The notes beneath the pieces are model-generated. The model did not search any database. It had not been told where the DNA came from and saw only the letters and a list, made by a program, of their open reading frames with translations. DNA of 6,657 nt from contig DATJUH010000411.1 in assembly GCA_035502515.1 (NCBI GenBank), forward strand, positions 1 through 6,657, written 5' to 3'. This document shows positions 6,193 to 6,657 of the stretch, one piece after another. This DNA comes from Fen-671 sp035502515 (lineage in GTDB: Bacteria > Actinomycetota > Acidimicrobiia > Acidimicrobiales > Palsa-688). Each line of letters opens with the position of its first letter. Within the stretch, counting starts at the first letter, position 1. The position numbers were made by a program, and so were the translations under genes.

Positions 6193-6657
6193 CGCTCCAA
6201 GTGGAGGGGCTGTCTGTCGCGTACCGTACCCTCCGCGGGGACCTCCAGGCTGTCGACGGGGTCAGTTTTTCTATAAACGATGGCGAGATCATGGGCCTCG
6301 CCGGCGAATCGGGCTCGGGCAAGTCGACGCTCGGCAACAGCCTCATCTACCTGGAAGGCCGCATGAAGCACACGGGTGGCACCGTGCGGCTGGACGGCAA
6401 AGAACTGCCCATCTCGGACAACCGCGCGATGAGCTCCTACCGGCTCCGCCAAGTTTCGGTCATCCCCCAGTACGCGATGAGCGCGCTCAACCCCACGCGC
6501 AAGATCGGGACGATGACAGCGGACCTTTTGAAGTCGCGCGGCGTCCGTTATGACTCTGTCCGGGAGGAGTTCAAGCGCCGCATAGCCCTTGTCGGCCTGC
6601 CGGACGGCGTAGTCGACATGTACCCCTTCGAACTTTCCGGCGGCATGCGCCAGCGGG
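6189..6657 (+). CDS. DppD/OppD-type ABC transporter ATPase, N-terminal part (cut by window edge)
   Basis: The first 156 residues of a nucleotide-binding subunit are present; the right edge cuts the gene. The start MTLQVEGLSVAYRTLRG is the usual opening strand of OppD-like proteins. The Walker A motif GESGSGKST is at 39-47, the Q-loop PQ at 93-94 in VIPQYAMSALNPT, and the ABC signature LSGGMRQR at 149-156 just before the edge. Walker B and the H-loop lie outside the window. SALNP after the Q-loop is characteristic of the Opp/Dpp ATPase branch. The ATG overlaps the preceding stop in ATGA; no strong Shine-Dalgarno is visible, so translation is probably coupled to the permease gene. It hydrolyses ATP at the cytoplasmic face and would normally pair with a DppF-type partner, expected next downstream. 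No key residue in the visible part is missing. Confidence 0.95.
   Translation, partial: MTLQVEGLSVAYRTLRGDLQAVDGVSFSINDGEIMGLAGESGSGKSTLGNSLIYLEGRMKHTGGTVRLDGKELPISDNRAMSSYRLRQVSVIPQYAMSALNPTRKIGTMTADLLKSRGVRYDSVREEFKRRIALVGLPDGVVDMYPFELSGGMRQR

Overview
The window is high-GC DNA (roughly 60-65 % by eye). The codon use, Shine-Dalgarno sites and protein families fit an actinobacterium. A family G1 (eqolisin-type) acid peptidase at the left edge is compatible with an acid-tolerant lineage such as Acidimicrobiia, but that assignment is inference and no taxonomic marker gene is present.

Layout. Positions 1-815 on the minus strand hold a secreted G1-type glutamic peptidase whose C-terminus runs off the left edge. 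A divergent intergenic gap of about 116 bp follows. Positions 932-2029 on the plus strand encode a LacI-family repressor with a near-ideal Shine-Dalgarno site. Positions 2030-2364 hold no gene. This gap contains a candidate promoter (TTGCAA, 17 bp, TATCGT), a LacI-type palindrome just downstream of it, and a GC-rich leader with inverted repeats. From 2365 to the right edge lies an Opp/Dpp-type (peptide/nickel/oligosaccharide superfamily) ABC importer operon: a secreted solute-binding protein (2365-4089), a 35-nt hairpin element (4125-4159), a DppB-type permease (4184-5179), a DppC-type permease (5176-6192) and the N-terminal half of a DppD-type ATPase (6189 to the edge). The last three genes are joined by 4-bp ATGA overlaps, so they are probably translationally coupled.

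How the genes work together. The binding protein captures a ligand outside the cell, the two permeases form the membrane channel and the ATPase drives import; a second ATPase (DppF-type) is expected beyond the right edge. The LacI-family repressor, whose family usually senses sugars, sits directly upstream with a plausible operator in the transporter promoter. This points to an oligosaccharide importer of the kind found among family-5 binding-protein systems rather than a peptide importer, although the sequence alone does not settle the substrate. The neighbouring peptidase is divergently oriented and may be functionally unrelated.

The most notable points are the edge-truncated G1 peptidase, the binding protein whose lipobox-like motif carries Gly in place of the lipidation Cys, the operator/promoter pair, and the strong hairpin between the binding-protein and permease genes. 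I see no RNA genes, mobile elements, CRISPR arrays or clearly undescribed system.
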